Shown: piece by piece, positions 9,201-16,106 of the stretch | Layout: every line of letters starts with the position of its first letter | How positions within the stretch are numbered: the stretch's first letter is position 1 | Assembly: GCA_017527825.1 (NCBI GenBank) | Contig: JAFXPO010000032.1 | Location: forward strand, 1 to 64,000 | Length of the DNA stretch: 64,000 nucleotides | Source: Oscillospiraceae bacterium | GTDB taxonomy: Bacteria > Bacillota > Clostridia > Oscillospirales > Oscillospiraceae | Direction: 5' to 3' | Notes under the pieces: generated by a model | Databases searched by the model: none | Seen by the model: the letters and a program-made list of their open reading frames with translations, nothing else | Told to the model about the DNA's origin: nothing | Program-made: the position numbers and the translations under genes

Positions 9201-11355
9201 CTGGACGAAGGCGGACGAGAAAGCGGATTACTACACGGTGACCTACAACGCCAACGGCGGCGCCGGCACCGTCGCGGCGCTGGAAGCGCTGGGCGGCAGC
9301 AGCGTCACCGCCGCGGAGAACGCGTTCACCTACGACAAGCACCGCTTCGTCAACTGGAACACGGCTGCCGACGGCTCCGGCACCGGCTATGCCGTGGGCG
9401 CGGCGGTTCCCGTCAGCGGCAACATCACGCTCTATGCGCAGTGGAACGCGCAGTACATCGTCAGGCACATGGGTCAGGCGGTCACTGCTGACGGCAGCGC
9501 GGGCGGCTATGTTGTGACGCTGGGGACGGAGACCTTCTACGGCAAGGGCAGCGTGACCCCCGCCGTCAAGCACTTTACCGGCTACAACGCTCCCGCCGCG
9601 GCTGAGTTCGAGATCAATCCCGACGGCTCGACGGTCATCACCCTCGAATATGCCCGCGTTCTCAGGGAAGTCCCCGAAGCGGTGACCATCGCGGGCGAGC
9701 TGGAAGTGAAGAAGCTGTTCACGGGCGACGAGACCATCAGGATCACCGACGATCAGAAGGCTCTCCTGAACGGAGAGATGGCGCAAGAGGCGAACGCCGC
9801 CTATTCCGAAGGCGACACGGCGGTCATCTGCAAGATGATTCTTGAGCTGTACGGCGACGTGGGTGAGAAGAACTACACTGCCGGACAGAGCGCCATGGTG
9901 AAGGCGGCAAGAGAGAAGCTCTATCTTGCCGGCGAAAACGCCTCCAACACCCTCAAACCCGATTTCTTCGACGCCGCCGTCTTCCAGACCGTGCACCGCG
10001 CGGACGACGCGCAGAACGTGGAGAGGGTCTCCGCCACCGTGACCGTCGTTGAGATCACGATGGATTACGACATGAGCGACCGCGTCAGTCCTGTTTTGTA
10101 CCGTTTCCACAACGGCGCGGCGGAGCGGTTCGCGCAATTGTCCCGTCGTCCCGAAACGGCGCAGGACGGCACGTTCTTCATGGAAAAGAACGGCGACGTA
10201 TGGACGCTGCACATCTTCAGCAGCCGGTTCTCGGAGTTTATGATCGCTTCGGTCGACCTTGGCTCCGACGCGGTTTACTACCATGTGATCTTCCACGGCA
10301 ACGGCGGCACGGTTGCGGAGGAGGTCCTCTCGGTCAAGAGCGGCGAGACGATCTCCGACCTTCCCACGCCCGCGCGCAGCGGCTATCGCTTCCTCCGCTG
10401 GGTGGATGCGGACGGCAAGGCGTTCACGACCAACAGCGCGGTGACCGGCGATACGGAGCTTACCGCGGAGTGGGAAGCCATCAGCGACGGTACCGGCGGC
10501 AACTCCGGCGATAATACCGGCGGCAACTCCGGCGGCAACAACTCCGGCAACATCGGCGGGAACACCTCCGGCGGCGAAGGCGGCGCGGACAATGGCGCGG
10601 TGAGCGTTCCTGAAAACGCCGAGGGCGGCACGGTCGAGATTACCAATCCCGGCGCGCTGCCCGGTGAAGAGGTCTCCGTCACCCCGAATCCGAAGGAGGG
10701 CTACACGCTGTCCGATCTCAAGGTGGTGGACGGCGACGGCAATGTCGTGAGCGTGACGAAGAACCCCGACGGCACCTTCACCTTCGTGATGCCTGAGAAC
10801 GGCATTGTGACGGTGATTCCGGTGTTCCAGATGGTTTGGTTCGAGGACGTTGTCCCAGGCAGCTTCTATGAGGAGGCTGTCCGCTGGGCGGTGGAGAACG
10901 GCATCACCAAAGGAACCAGCGAGACCACGTTCTCGCCCGACGCGGTCTGCACCCGCGCGGAGGCGGTCACCTTCCTGTACCGCGCGGCTGGCGAGCCTGA
11001 GGTGGCGCTGAGCGACGCGTTTACCGACGTGGCTTCCGGCAGCTATTACGACAAGGCGGTTTCCTGGGCGCTTGCCAACGGCATGACTAACGGAACCAGC
11101 GAGACCAGATTCTCGCCTGACGAGGTTTGCTCCCGCGCGCAGATCGTGACCTTCCTCGCCCGCTTCGAGAACGCGGCGAGTGACAGCGGCAGCGGGTTCG
11201 TTGACGTTCCCGCGGGCGCGTACTATGAAAGCTCCGTCAACTGGGCGTATGTCAGCGGCGTGACCAAGGGCACCAGCGAGACCGAGTTCTCGCCCGATCT
11301 CGACTGCACACGCGCACAGATCGTAACCTTCCTGTATCGCGATTTTATGAACTGA
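1..11355 (+). CDS. Giant SLH-anchored surface protein, 5' end missing
   Basis: The reading frame is open from base 1 to a TGA at 11353-11355, giving at least 3784 residues (numbered here from base 1). GTG or ATG codons inside are not credible starts because the Gly-rich frame continues to the window edge, so signal peptide and true start lie upstream. Modules seen in order: Gly-rich region (1-95), InlB-like fold (117-220), Asn/Asp-Gly ladder resembling a beta-solenoid (about 660-754), second Gly-rich patch (877-950), several chitobiase-C-like segments with YYTT/YYTID motifs (1017-1080, 1381-1594), Ig-like and MBG-like modules (1600-2400), two YDG-type repeats with KVYDNTTD and KVYDGTTD (2400-2630), MucBP-like segment (2933-3000), InlB/Listeria-Bacteroides repeats with typical GYxxxxW (3004-3150, 3426-3494), Gly/Asn/Ser linker (3494-3543) and three SLH domains (3613-3784). 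There is no LPXTG signal. Predicted role is adhesion or matrix display on the S-layer or cell-wall polymer; substrate unknown. Confidence 0.9.
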   Translation, partial: GGGGAGGAARAIGGGGGAGGGGGAGGGGANSARKSNSGYSWSEVASGGAGGKGGSAGSAGSAGTGGSVGTGDRYGTGGSGGNGGSGGYQGGSGAGYIAGTATLNGVAGSSTVSRDYTYSVRFLVPAHGANENETLNAAAYTADSSMSTTYPLGTGATLTMPDYSKAGYEFMGWQVKQYGIEMSGASCEALVSGEARIYRPGEQVTVSANTAGDITLCAVLRRTVGVTHSGAASGRVTGALAETTYYTYEIKGTLDGSPVDLGVLTLTAQGESHDLTANESDKVYTLTIPTNTEFSVSSARYPFGETARVSAHSATNADAAEFAFQSMEVNVSGYVPASVALHGENPPALTPVRVSDGVSTYRSIRAALPDAGEYPIVIDGQTVAGKIARYGVPAEISYETVSIRMIGNAQAGMVELRGGDRSVLMVRDSDDARVWSATQLQDADTEYSLYVDGVRLDNTVKFVDGPVTLNQAMYRLTVRTTLDGVPADVGVISFEGADFIRRAAGEYTVFSTTSRSFPVTVNGRYVGRVTAEDTEKTFAFCTVSYSDGTNLLAGRGDCCLAGSTVPVADVSGVICADGYYAAGWKLDDQPFAVGTELTVNHAITLTPDLHANSEAQAKWTMGGVDRYGTLDEALDAAEDAGDAPCVRIELQRDAEIGAARRISKNTTVRIPQGKTLTVDGGVENDGVIQNDGVLDIRGVLENDEGALDNFGTLKIENDGKLLNGGVIRNNGDVEFPDGALENTGSFNSRADGGALTVPEVRNRLGGMADVRLEDGKIIIRLNADIELAQPLVIDEKDVVLDLNGYTLSGADNETAVQLRDSHPGDALESSLTVVDTSGGGAILGGMGVRNDENPNGDGRSAVEIESGVVTVRGPARLEGGNGARGPEAGNGGPGATVKGTLNVENGASVVGGGGGQGGDGVRSEGGTVNDFGGSGIRGGNGDDPAGTKKVSGAYTGVGIDARRTLTAAAFSFAPGCALYDAAGRQTEVRYGDVAVNGNNYVTADRIVLADGGDGDLNPTITYHDGTVTITPVENSTVTYTVNGGNPAEATVYAAPITGVEPNTLIKAVANAGGQDSNVVALLCGVGANVPGHDDIGAVTVKYVKLDDQGAETGEPLEKAVEPGQYAIKVTTTGGLAYAPARDLVIGMFEVTKADAPFELGMSGSPVRITGTKPDGAETPTVSSDSYSVAIVRGEGVNNVTGLLTKRAGDTVTLPTPTLEANKAARWTVVSGDVTLSGGGFTMPDGNVVLKVEGVSKPAALATPAITAQGLTLTTGYGTGCQVSVTATEPAGQTNTYQWYDAENVLLTGETDAVCPVAQNLNAGSYTYACEVTSAAANGQSVKVRVNVPVTVNAQSAADPDDPSAPVISIGLDGKAVIICATPGATIYYTTGAVDSEPDDSSQLDGWTRYAGSPVEFTAGIRAVALNTEEDEASPVSSVEITAPSTSAATVVATPQILIDSDGVVTIEAGEGETVYYTIDGSDPAAAAYTAEFPLSETATVKAIAVKNGVSSAVVAKEYTASAVAKPVISIAKQADGTGLVTLAAEDGANIYYTTNDTAASINQLYAAPFTVDQLTTIRAEAVKSYKSPLATNVFVPDEVVRLDPATGAITPLRPGLARIELNRPEDVTHNGNDGVTVTMTVDDALQIKDVVYDVMYGSAKLNIAGAVSSDNPSAATVYDGAVTLVGAGTAALKDSSDAVVATVNVARRPVTIQPHDAAITFGEAAAFTYTAEGIVAGDDPGVEIGVTDPHDVLACRAEPYTLGVTNADAISNDRRYSFTFETGALTVAPKQVTVSGIQVGESVFGDDNAPAVDFSGVSVFDLDGNPVAVGVSAKDGAVFAYGGSNAGNRRVSLKSGGEFLYRLDSENYAPAPFSQSEAYGTVKPAILTAVTNDRKPYTGAAQTPDFTVTPEGATYTLAMGTFRDVKYSQDALPDDTNSYAFTVYGTGNYTGKATGYFEITPASIADAVISFEGGDRLVCNGTKDQEIQIASVTLNDEPLTLGVDYEIAKYADDADDAAVGKYTTVAYHGATADEPYTVTVNGIGSYCGSAAKTFTVGEMLLPTGESGFDVVIGEVELPYTGEARQPAPAIKVGGVTVSPDRYAITKIYLAGDSGKANVDAVNAGTYIAEYDLLDYDENGATIDQAFTITRADAELRIVGTVGENGETAALQESYVYSPNGTVTLKAAYSNFGLDPDDALADSAVTFALKESSDAATVSPNGVITLLKAGEFTVTASAPATKNFNAVSAEVTLTVDPMPGEIGLPGAAEPNPENPEDPGNDPTKLHKIYEPVLDENGEPVLDENEEPVTTVRYAIERTYGETLTVGDADTADVRYTAEAANMGAVTVTSSDESVARVDGATVTAVGTGTATLFLTFGASDQVAETTQEVELTVVKKTIVATPDTTYTKVYDNTTDVLVSEGVEHRYITARLESDALENGDTLTISGIGGTLADKNVGDEIEITLDVNTTRFVLNGETILAERIEEIVDGGEVTGYRITDLANYDVVFETTVTTGAITKRTAYLTVNTADKVYDGTTDAEAPDLSDDEREYDPIVAVNVAEGDELAIGNLTVTRVFENANAGVRNVLITINGEAVADGDVADSGCYSWTSGEASNYNVIVKVATATIHAKPIPVAFTAENRDYAPGSTSVEFSLTAPEEKNSTNGVIAIDPTDDAWSDLGFLPGAQITGIQATVADDGAGRRAVQLVFLGEDAGNYIPVYDPSFVIIKKGDETAAAFTLSINGWTYGEAPNAPSVMDGTQPVTGTVKYQYAVKTQDEHDGETLWSYTVPTDAGDYWVKATVSTENYVTTTLYQSFTIAPAAGGILMQRSIAIPARQEEARNGYVDLSDLLIDPTATLTVKTDQTADILSGAEIDGAILRYTVRENLSAGDTGKLTVSVQETGNCGAYDIELTFTAEEVTAPDVGDEHTGSDLMEYEVRYLFESGGEFVKNEALSGKQYAYYDSVVTPPVWTVPGYITPAEKSATIKGGDVITYLYRIERTNVAPDYAGGTGPASVTFLYGESIFDRLAALEPTRTGYELAGWTVEVDGEQADAGATVPAGVTEIRVTANWTKADEKADYYTVTYNANGGAGTVAALEALGGSSVTAAENAFTYDKHRFVNWNTAADGSGTGYAVGAAVPVSGNITLYAQWNAQYIVRHMGQAVTADGSAGGYVVTLGTETFYGKGSVTPAVKHFTGYNAPAAAEFEINPDGSTVITLEYARVLREVPEAVTIAGELEVKKLFTGDETIRITDDQKALLNGEMAQEANAAYSEGDTAVICKMILELYGDVGEKNYTAGQSAMVKAAREKLYLAGENASNTLKPDFFDAAVFQTVHRADDAQNVERVSATVTVVEITMDYDMSDRVSPVLYRFHNGAAERFAQLSRRPETAQDGTFFMEKNGDVWTLHIFSSRFSEFMIASVDLGSDAVYYHVIFHGNGGTVAEEVLSVKSGETISDLPTPARSGYRFLRWVDADGKAFTTNSAVTGDTELTAEWEAISDGTGGNSGDNTGGNSGGNNSGNIGGNTSGGEGGADNGAVSVPENAEGGTVEITNPGALPGEEVSVTPNPKEGYTLSDLKVVDGDGNVVSVTKNPDGTFTFVMPENGIVTVIPVFQMVWFEDVVPGSFYEEAVRWAVENGITKGTSETTFSPDAVCTRAEAVTFLYRAAGEPEVALSDAFTDVASGSYYDKAVSWALANGMTNGTSETRFSPDEVCSRAQIVTFLARFENAASDSGSGFVDVPAGAYYESSVNWAYVSGVTKGTSETEFSPDLDCTRAQIVTFLYRDFMN
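1981..2256 (+). repeat. Asn/Asp-Gly ladder (beta-solenoid-like coding repeats)
   Basis: Within the giant protein, short degenerate repeats of about 8-10 residues follow each other (VENDGVIQ, NDGVLDIRG, VLENDEGALDN, FGTLKIENDGK, LLNGGVIRNNG, VEFPDGALENTG). Regularly spaced N-D-G or N-N-G turns between alternating hydrophobic residues are typical of right-handed beta-helix adhesins. The fold is inferred from pattern only. Confidence 0.6.
10837..11352 (+). repeat. Three SLH domain repeats
   Basis: Three S-layer homology domains start at 10837 (WFEDV), 11020 (FTDV) and 11197 (FVDV). Each contains an ITKG or MTNG-type turn, a near-identical GTSET-FSPD core and a C-R(A)-VTFL helix. SLH triplets bind pyruvylated secondary cell-wall polymer, so this end anchors the protein to the cell wall. 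They run to within a few residues of the stop codon. Confidence 0.95.
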
Positions 11356-11360
11356 CGCCA

Positions 11361-11392
11361 CGCAGGAGCCGCGCTGATGCGCGGCTCCTGCG
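11361..11392 (+). terminator. Perfect 14-bp hairpin after the giant gene
   Basis: Bases 11361-11374 pair perfectly with 11379-11392 around a TGAT loop, six bases after the stop codon. No T-run follows, so it may act as an mRNA 3'-end stabiliser or an accessory terminator ahead of the stronger one at 11404-11441. Confidence 0.55.
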
Positions 11393-11403
11393 TATCCGAA
11401 CAG

Positions 11404-11441
11404 AAAAAAAGGTCTCCGCGCACTGCGCGGAGACCTTTTTT
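11404..11441. terminator. Bidirectional Rho-independent terminator
   Basis: An 11-bp stem (11411-11421 with 11425-11435, ACT loop) is flanked by A7 on the left and T6 on the right, so it can end both the giant surface-protein transcript and the convergent enolase transcript. Confidence 0.93.
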
Positions 11442-11455
11442 CTGATATGCGTTTC

Positions 11456-12856
<1,401 letters not shown>

Positions 12857-13471
12857 TCAGAGAAACTGACCGAGAATGAGCGGCGTGACAAAAGCCTCCA
12901 GCGCCGCCGAAACCGTCAGCATCGGCAGTACATAGTGGACGTAGACGCGCAGGCACTGGCTGAGCACCGTGGCGACCGCTCTGGCGTTGCCGTTGCCGAG
13001 GATGGAGTTGGTCACGGCGCGGCAGAGATACAGCCCGCAGGCGCAGGAGATCACCAGCGCGGGCAGCTCGAACACGCCGTGGGGAACCGTTCCGGCGAGG
13101 TAGGCGGGCAAGCCCAGCCCCTCGCGGACGTAAAACGCGCCAAGCCCGCCGATGAGCACGGCGTTCACGCCAAGCTCCATGGCGGGAAGATGCACAAAGG
13201 GGATAAGCCCTATCGCGATGGCGGAAAGCATCGCCAGCAGATTGTTGGAGAGGATGCCCGCCATCAGCGATCCGCCCTGCACCTGATAAAGCCCCGCGTC
13301 CGCGGCGGCGTTGACGAACAGGCGCATCAGCGGCTCCACCGCTTCGGGACGCGCCATGCCCGCCGCGAAGCCGATGAGGATCAGCGCGGCGAAAGCATAC
13401 GCCGTCACATGAATCTGTTTTCGCAGGTGGGGCGGCAGCGCGAAGAAGGCGCGGAGCGACCGCTCGTTCAT
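12857..13471 (-). CDS. spoIIM: SpoIIM / DUF95-family integral membrane protein
   Basis: 204 residues with about five hydrophobic segments and the HGVFELPA motif that marks the SpoIIM/DUF95 family. In Bacillus SpoIIM works with SpoIID and SpoIIP in peptidoglycan remodelling that drives forespore engulfment; other family members are not sporulation proteins, so the specific role is inferred. Its ATG overlaps the gltX stop (ATGA, 13471-13468), so it is translationally coupled to gltX. No terminator is obvious in the short gap before the eno leader. Coupling to an aminoacyl-tRNA synthetase is unusual for a sporulation gene. Confidence 0.8.
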   Translation of the reverse strand: MNERSLRAFFALPPHLRKQIHVTAYAFAALILIGFAAGMARPEAVEPLMRLFVNAAADAGLYQVQGGSLMAGILSNNLLAMLSAIAIGLIPFVHLPAMELGVNAVLIGGLGAFYVREGLGLPAYLAGTVPHGVFELPALVISCACGLYLCRAVTNSILGNGNARAVATVLSQCLRVYVHYVLPMLTVSAALEAFVTPLILGQFL

Positions 13472-14955
13472 GAAAGCTTCGCGATGCCCGCCTTCACGCG
13501 GCGGAGGGTCTCGTCTTTGCCGAGGATGTGGCAGATTTCAACCGCGCCGCCGGGCGTGACGAGTTTGCCCGCCACGGCGATGCGCAGCGGCCACATGAGC
13601 GTCGCGTTCTTGACGCCCAGTTCCTCGGCATAGGCGACCAGCGTATCGTGGATCGCGTCCACCGTCCAATCGGTGAGAGCTTCCAGCTTCACCAGCACCT
13701 TTTGCAGCATGTCCAGCGACACCGCCTCGTCGGTTTTGGACTTCTTATTGGTGTAGAACGCCACGTCGTATTCGGGCAGCGCGTCGAAGAAGTCGACCTT
13801 TTCGGGAATGTCGGTCAGCACCTCGCACCTGGCTTGCAGCAGCGCGGCGATCTCCGAGACGTCATAGGCTTCGTTCTTGACAGACTGGCGGATGTAAGGC
13901 GCGGCGGCTTTACAGAAATCCTCGGCGCTCATGGAGCGGATATAGTTGGCGTTGAAGTATTTGAGCTTCTCGATATCGAAGATCGCGGGGGACTTGGAGA
14001 TGCCCGCGAGATCGAAGCACTCAATCAGCTCCTCCGTGGTGAAGAACTCCTGCTCGGCGCGTTCGCCGCGAGGCGACCAGCCCAGCAGCGCCACATAATT
14101 CAAGATGGCGGGGGTCAGGAAGCCCTGCGCCTTCAAGTCCTCATAGCTGGGGTCGCCGTTGCGCTTGGACATCTTGTGCTGGGCGTCGCGCATGACGGGG
14201 GAGCAGTGGACATAGGTGGGAACCTCCCAGCCGAACGCCTCATAGAGCAGGTTGTACTTCGGCGCGGAGGACAGGTACTCGCTGCCGCGCACGACATGGG
14301 TGATGCCCATGAGGTGATCGTCGATGACGTTGGCGAAGTTGTAGGTGGGCATGCCGTCCCGCTTGAGGAGCACCTGATCGTCCAGCGTCTTGTTCTCCAC
14401 GGTCACGTCGCCGAAGGACGCGTCGTGGAACGTGGTCGTACCCTCGTGGGGGATGCGCTGGCGGATGACGTAAGGCTCACCGGCGGCAATACGCGCCTTT
14501 GCCTCGTCAAGGGTAAGGCGGCGGCAGGGGTTCTCCTCCCGCTCAAATTCGCCGGTATCCTCGGCGGACTCGGTCTTTTCGCAGAAGCAATAGTAGGCGT
14601 GACCGCGCTCACACAGCAGCTCGGCGTACTTGCCGTAGGTGTCCCGCCGCTCGGACTGGATGTACGGCGCCACGGGACCGCCCACGTCGGGACCTTCGTC
14701 GTGCTCCAGAGCGCATTCCTCCATGGTGCGGTAGATGACGTCGGTCGCGCCCTCCACGAGACGACCCTGATCGGTGTCCTCGATGCGGAGGATGAATGTG
14801 CCTTTGTCGTGCCGCGCGATGAGATAGGTATAGAGCGCGGTGCGCAGGTTGCCCACATGCATGTAGCCGGTGGGGGACGGGGCGAAGCGGGTGCGGGTCT
14901 TGCCGTGAGGGATCTTGCCCTCCATGATATCAAAATAGGCGCTGTCGATTGCCAT
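13468..14955 (-). CDS. gltX: Glutamyl-tRNA synthetase
   Basis: Class I aminoacyl-tRNA synthetase of 495 residues charging tRNA-Glu. The HIGH-type signature is HVGN at residues 33-36 inside RFAPSPTGYMHVGN, and KMSKR is at 261-265. The ATG at 14955 is preferred over one 15 bases upstream because GGGAGG sits 7 nt ahead of it; the upstream ATG lies inside that ribosome-binding site. First gene of a two-gene operon with the spoIIM-like gene, divergent from trpS. A separate GlnRS is encoded at 60841, so this enzyme need not misacylate tRNA-Gln, although that cannot be judged from sequence alone. Confidence 0.97.
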   Translation of the reverse strand: MAIDSAYFDIMEGKIPHGKTRTRFAPSPTGYMHVGNLRTALYTYLIARHDKGTFILRIEDTDQGRLVEGATDVIYRTMEECALEHDEGPDVGGPVAPYIQSERRDTYGKYAELLCERGHAYYCFCEKTESAEDTGEFEREENPCRRLTLDEAKARIAAGEPYVIRQRIPHEGTTTFHDASFGDVTVENKTLDDQVLLKRDGMPTYNFANVIDDHLMGITHVVRGSEYLSSAPKYNLLYEAFGWEVPTYVHCSPVMRDAQHKMSKRNGDPSYEDLKAQGFLTPAILNYVALLGWSPRGERAEQEFFTTEELIECFDLAGISKSPAIFDIEKLKYFNANYIRSMSAEDFCKAAAPYIRQSVKNEAYDVSEIAALLQARCEVLTDIPEKVDFFDALPEYDVAFYTNKKSKTDEAVSLDMLQKVLVKLEALTDWTVDAIHDTLVAYAEELGVKNATLMWPLRIAVAGKLVTPGGAVEICHILGKDETLRRVKAGIAKLS

Positions 14956-14984
14956 GAGAATACCTCCCAAAAAATATCCTTGGT

Positions 14985-15013
14985 ATTTTATAATTGATGG
15001 GATAGATTGTCAA
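14985..15013 (-). promoter_or_regulatory. Promoter of gltX
   Basis: On the minus strand a perfect TTGACA (15013-15008) is followed after 17 bp by TAAAAT (14990-14985), 30 nt before the gltX start codon. This is the best sigma-A match in the window. Confidence 0.85.
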
Positions 15014-15018
15014 GGCGC

Positions 15019-15047
15019 TTGTACTTTTGAAAAAGCTGTAGTATAAT
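15019..15047 (+). promoter_or_regulatory. Promoter of trpS operon
   Basis: A perfect TATAAT at 15042-15047 is preceded after 17 bp by TTGTAC at 15019-15024. It lies back to back with the gltX promoter. The leader of about 40 nt is too short for a T-box. Confidence 0.75.
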
Positions 15048-15093
15048 ATCCTGTATTCTGGATGATTATGGTCTTTACCGGAAAGGAATCACA

Positions 15094-16095
15094 ATGGAAA
15101 CCAACAAGAAAACCATGCTCTCCGGCATCCAGCCCAGCGGCGACCTGCACCTCGGCAATTATTTGGGCGCGATCAAGAACTGGGGCGGACGCTCGGAGGA
15201 CTATGACTGCTTTTACTTCATGGCGGACCTGCACGCCATCACCGTGCGGCAGAACCCCGCCGACCTGCGCCGCCGCACGCTGACGCAGCTGGCGACCTAC
15301 ATTGCCTGCGGGCTTGACCCGGAGAAGAACACGCTGTTCATCCAGTCGCACGTCCGCCAGCACGCGGAGCTGGGCTGGGTGCTCAACTGCTACACCATGT
15401 TCGGAGAACTTTCCCGCATGACGCAGTTCAAGGACAAATCCAGGAAAAACGCCGACAATATCAACGGCGGTCTGTTCACCTATCCCTCGCTCATGGCGGC
15501 GGATATCCTGCTCTATCAGCCGGACTTCGTGCCCGTCGGCGCGGATCAGAAGCAGCATGTGGAGCTGTGCCGCAACATCGTGCAGCGCTTCAACGGCGTG
15601 TACGGCGATGTGTTCAAGATGCCGGAGTTCTACTCCACCAAGGAGGGCGCGCGGGTCATGTGCCTCACCGAGCCATCCAACAAGATGAGCAAGAGCGCCC
15701 CGGAGGGCTGCGTGTTTCTGCTGGAAAAGCCGGAGGACATCGCCCGCAAGTTCAAACGCGCCGTGACCGACAGCGACACCGAGCGCTGCGTGCGCTATGC
15801 CCCGGAGGAAAAGCCCGGCGTTTCAAACCTGATGAATATTTACGCCGCCGTCACCGGCAAGACCATGGACGAGATCGAGCGCGAGTTCGACGGCAAGGGC
15901 TACGGCGCGTTCAAGCCCGCGGTCGGCGACGCGGTCATTGAGCTGCTGCGCCCCATCCGCGAGGAGACGGAGCGCATCCTCGCCGACAAGGCTTATCTGG
16001 AGTCCGTCTACAAAAACGGCGCGGAGCGCGCGGGCTATGTCGCGGAAAAGACGCTTCGCAAGGTCTACAAGAAAGTGGGATTCATCCCCCGGTGA
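15094..16095 (+). CDS. trpS: Tryptophanyl-tRNA synthetase
   Basis: Class I synthetase of 333 residues that charges tRNA-Trp. The signature HLGN (residues 19-22, within SGIQPSGDLHLGN) and KMSKS (197-201) are intact, and the length equals that of the standard short bacterial TrpRS. ATG is preceded by GAAAGGAA. It heads an operon with tagO (11-nt gap), mnaA and a membrane-anchored protein, so tryptophan charging and cell-wall glycopolymer initiation share a transcript; nothing suggests a functional link. No T-box fits in the leader. Confidence 0.97.
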   Translation: METNKKTMLSGIQPSGDLHLGNYLGAIKNWGGRSEDYDCFYFMADLHAITVRQNPADLRRRTLTQLATYIACGLDPEKNTLFIQSHVRQHAELGWVLNCYTMFGELSRMTQFKDKSRKNADNINGGLFTYPSLMAADILLYQPDFVPVGADQKQHVELCRNIVQRFNGVYGDVFKMPEFYSTKEGARVMCLTEPSNKMSKSAPEGCVFLLEKPEDIARKFKRAVTDSDTERCVRYAPEEKPGVSNLMNIYAAVTGKTMDEIEREFDGKGYGAFKPAVGDAVIELLRPIREETERILADKAYLESVYKNGAERAGYVAEKTLRKVYKKVGFIPR

Positions 16096-16106
16096 GGTCG
16101 TAAGCT

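Noticed and set aside
14956..15093. T-box leader for gltX or trpS
   Set aside because: Only 138 bases hold two promoters; no TGG-AAC-CGCG type T-box core and no room for the structure.
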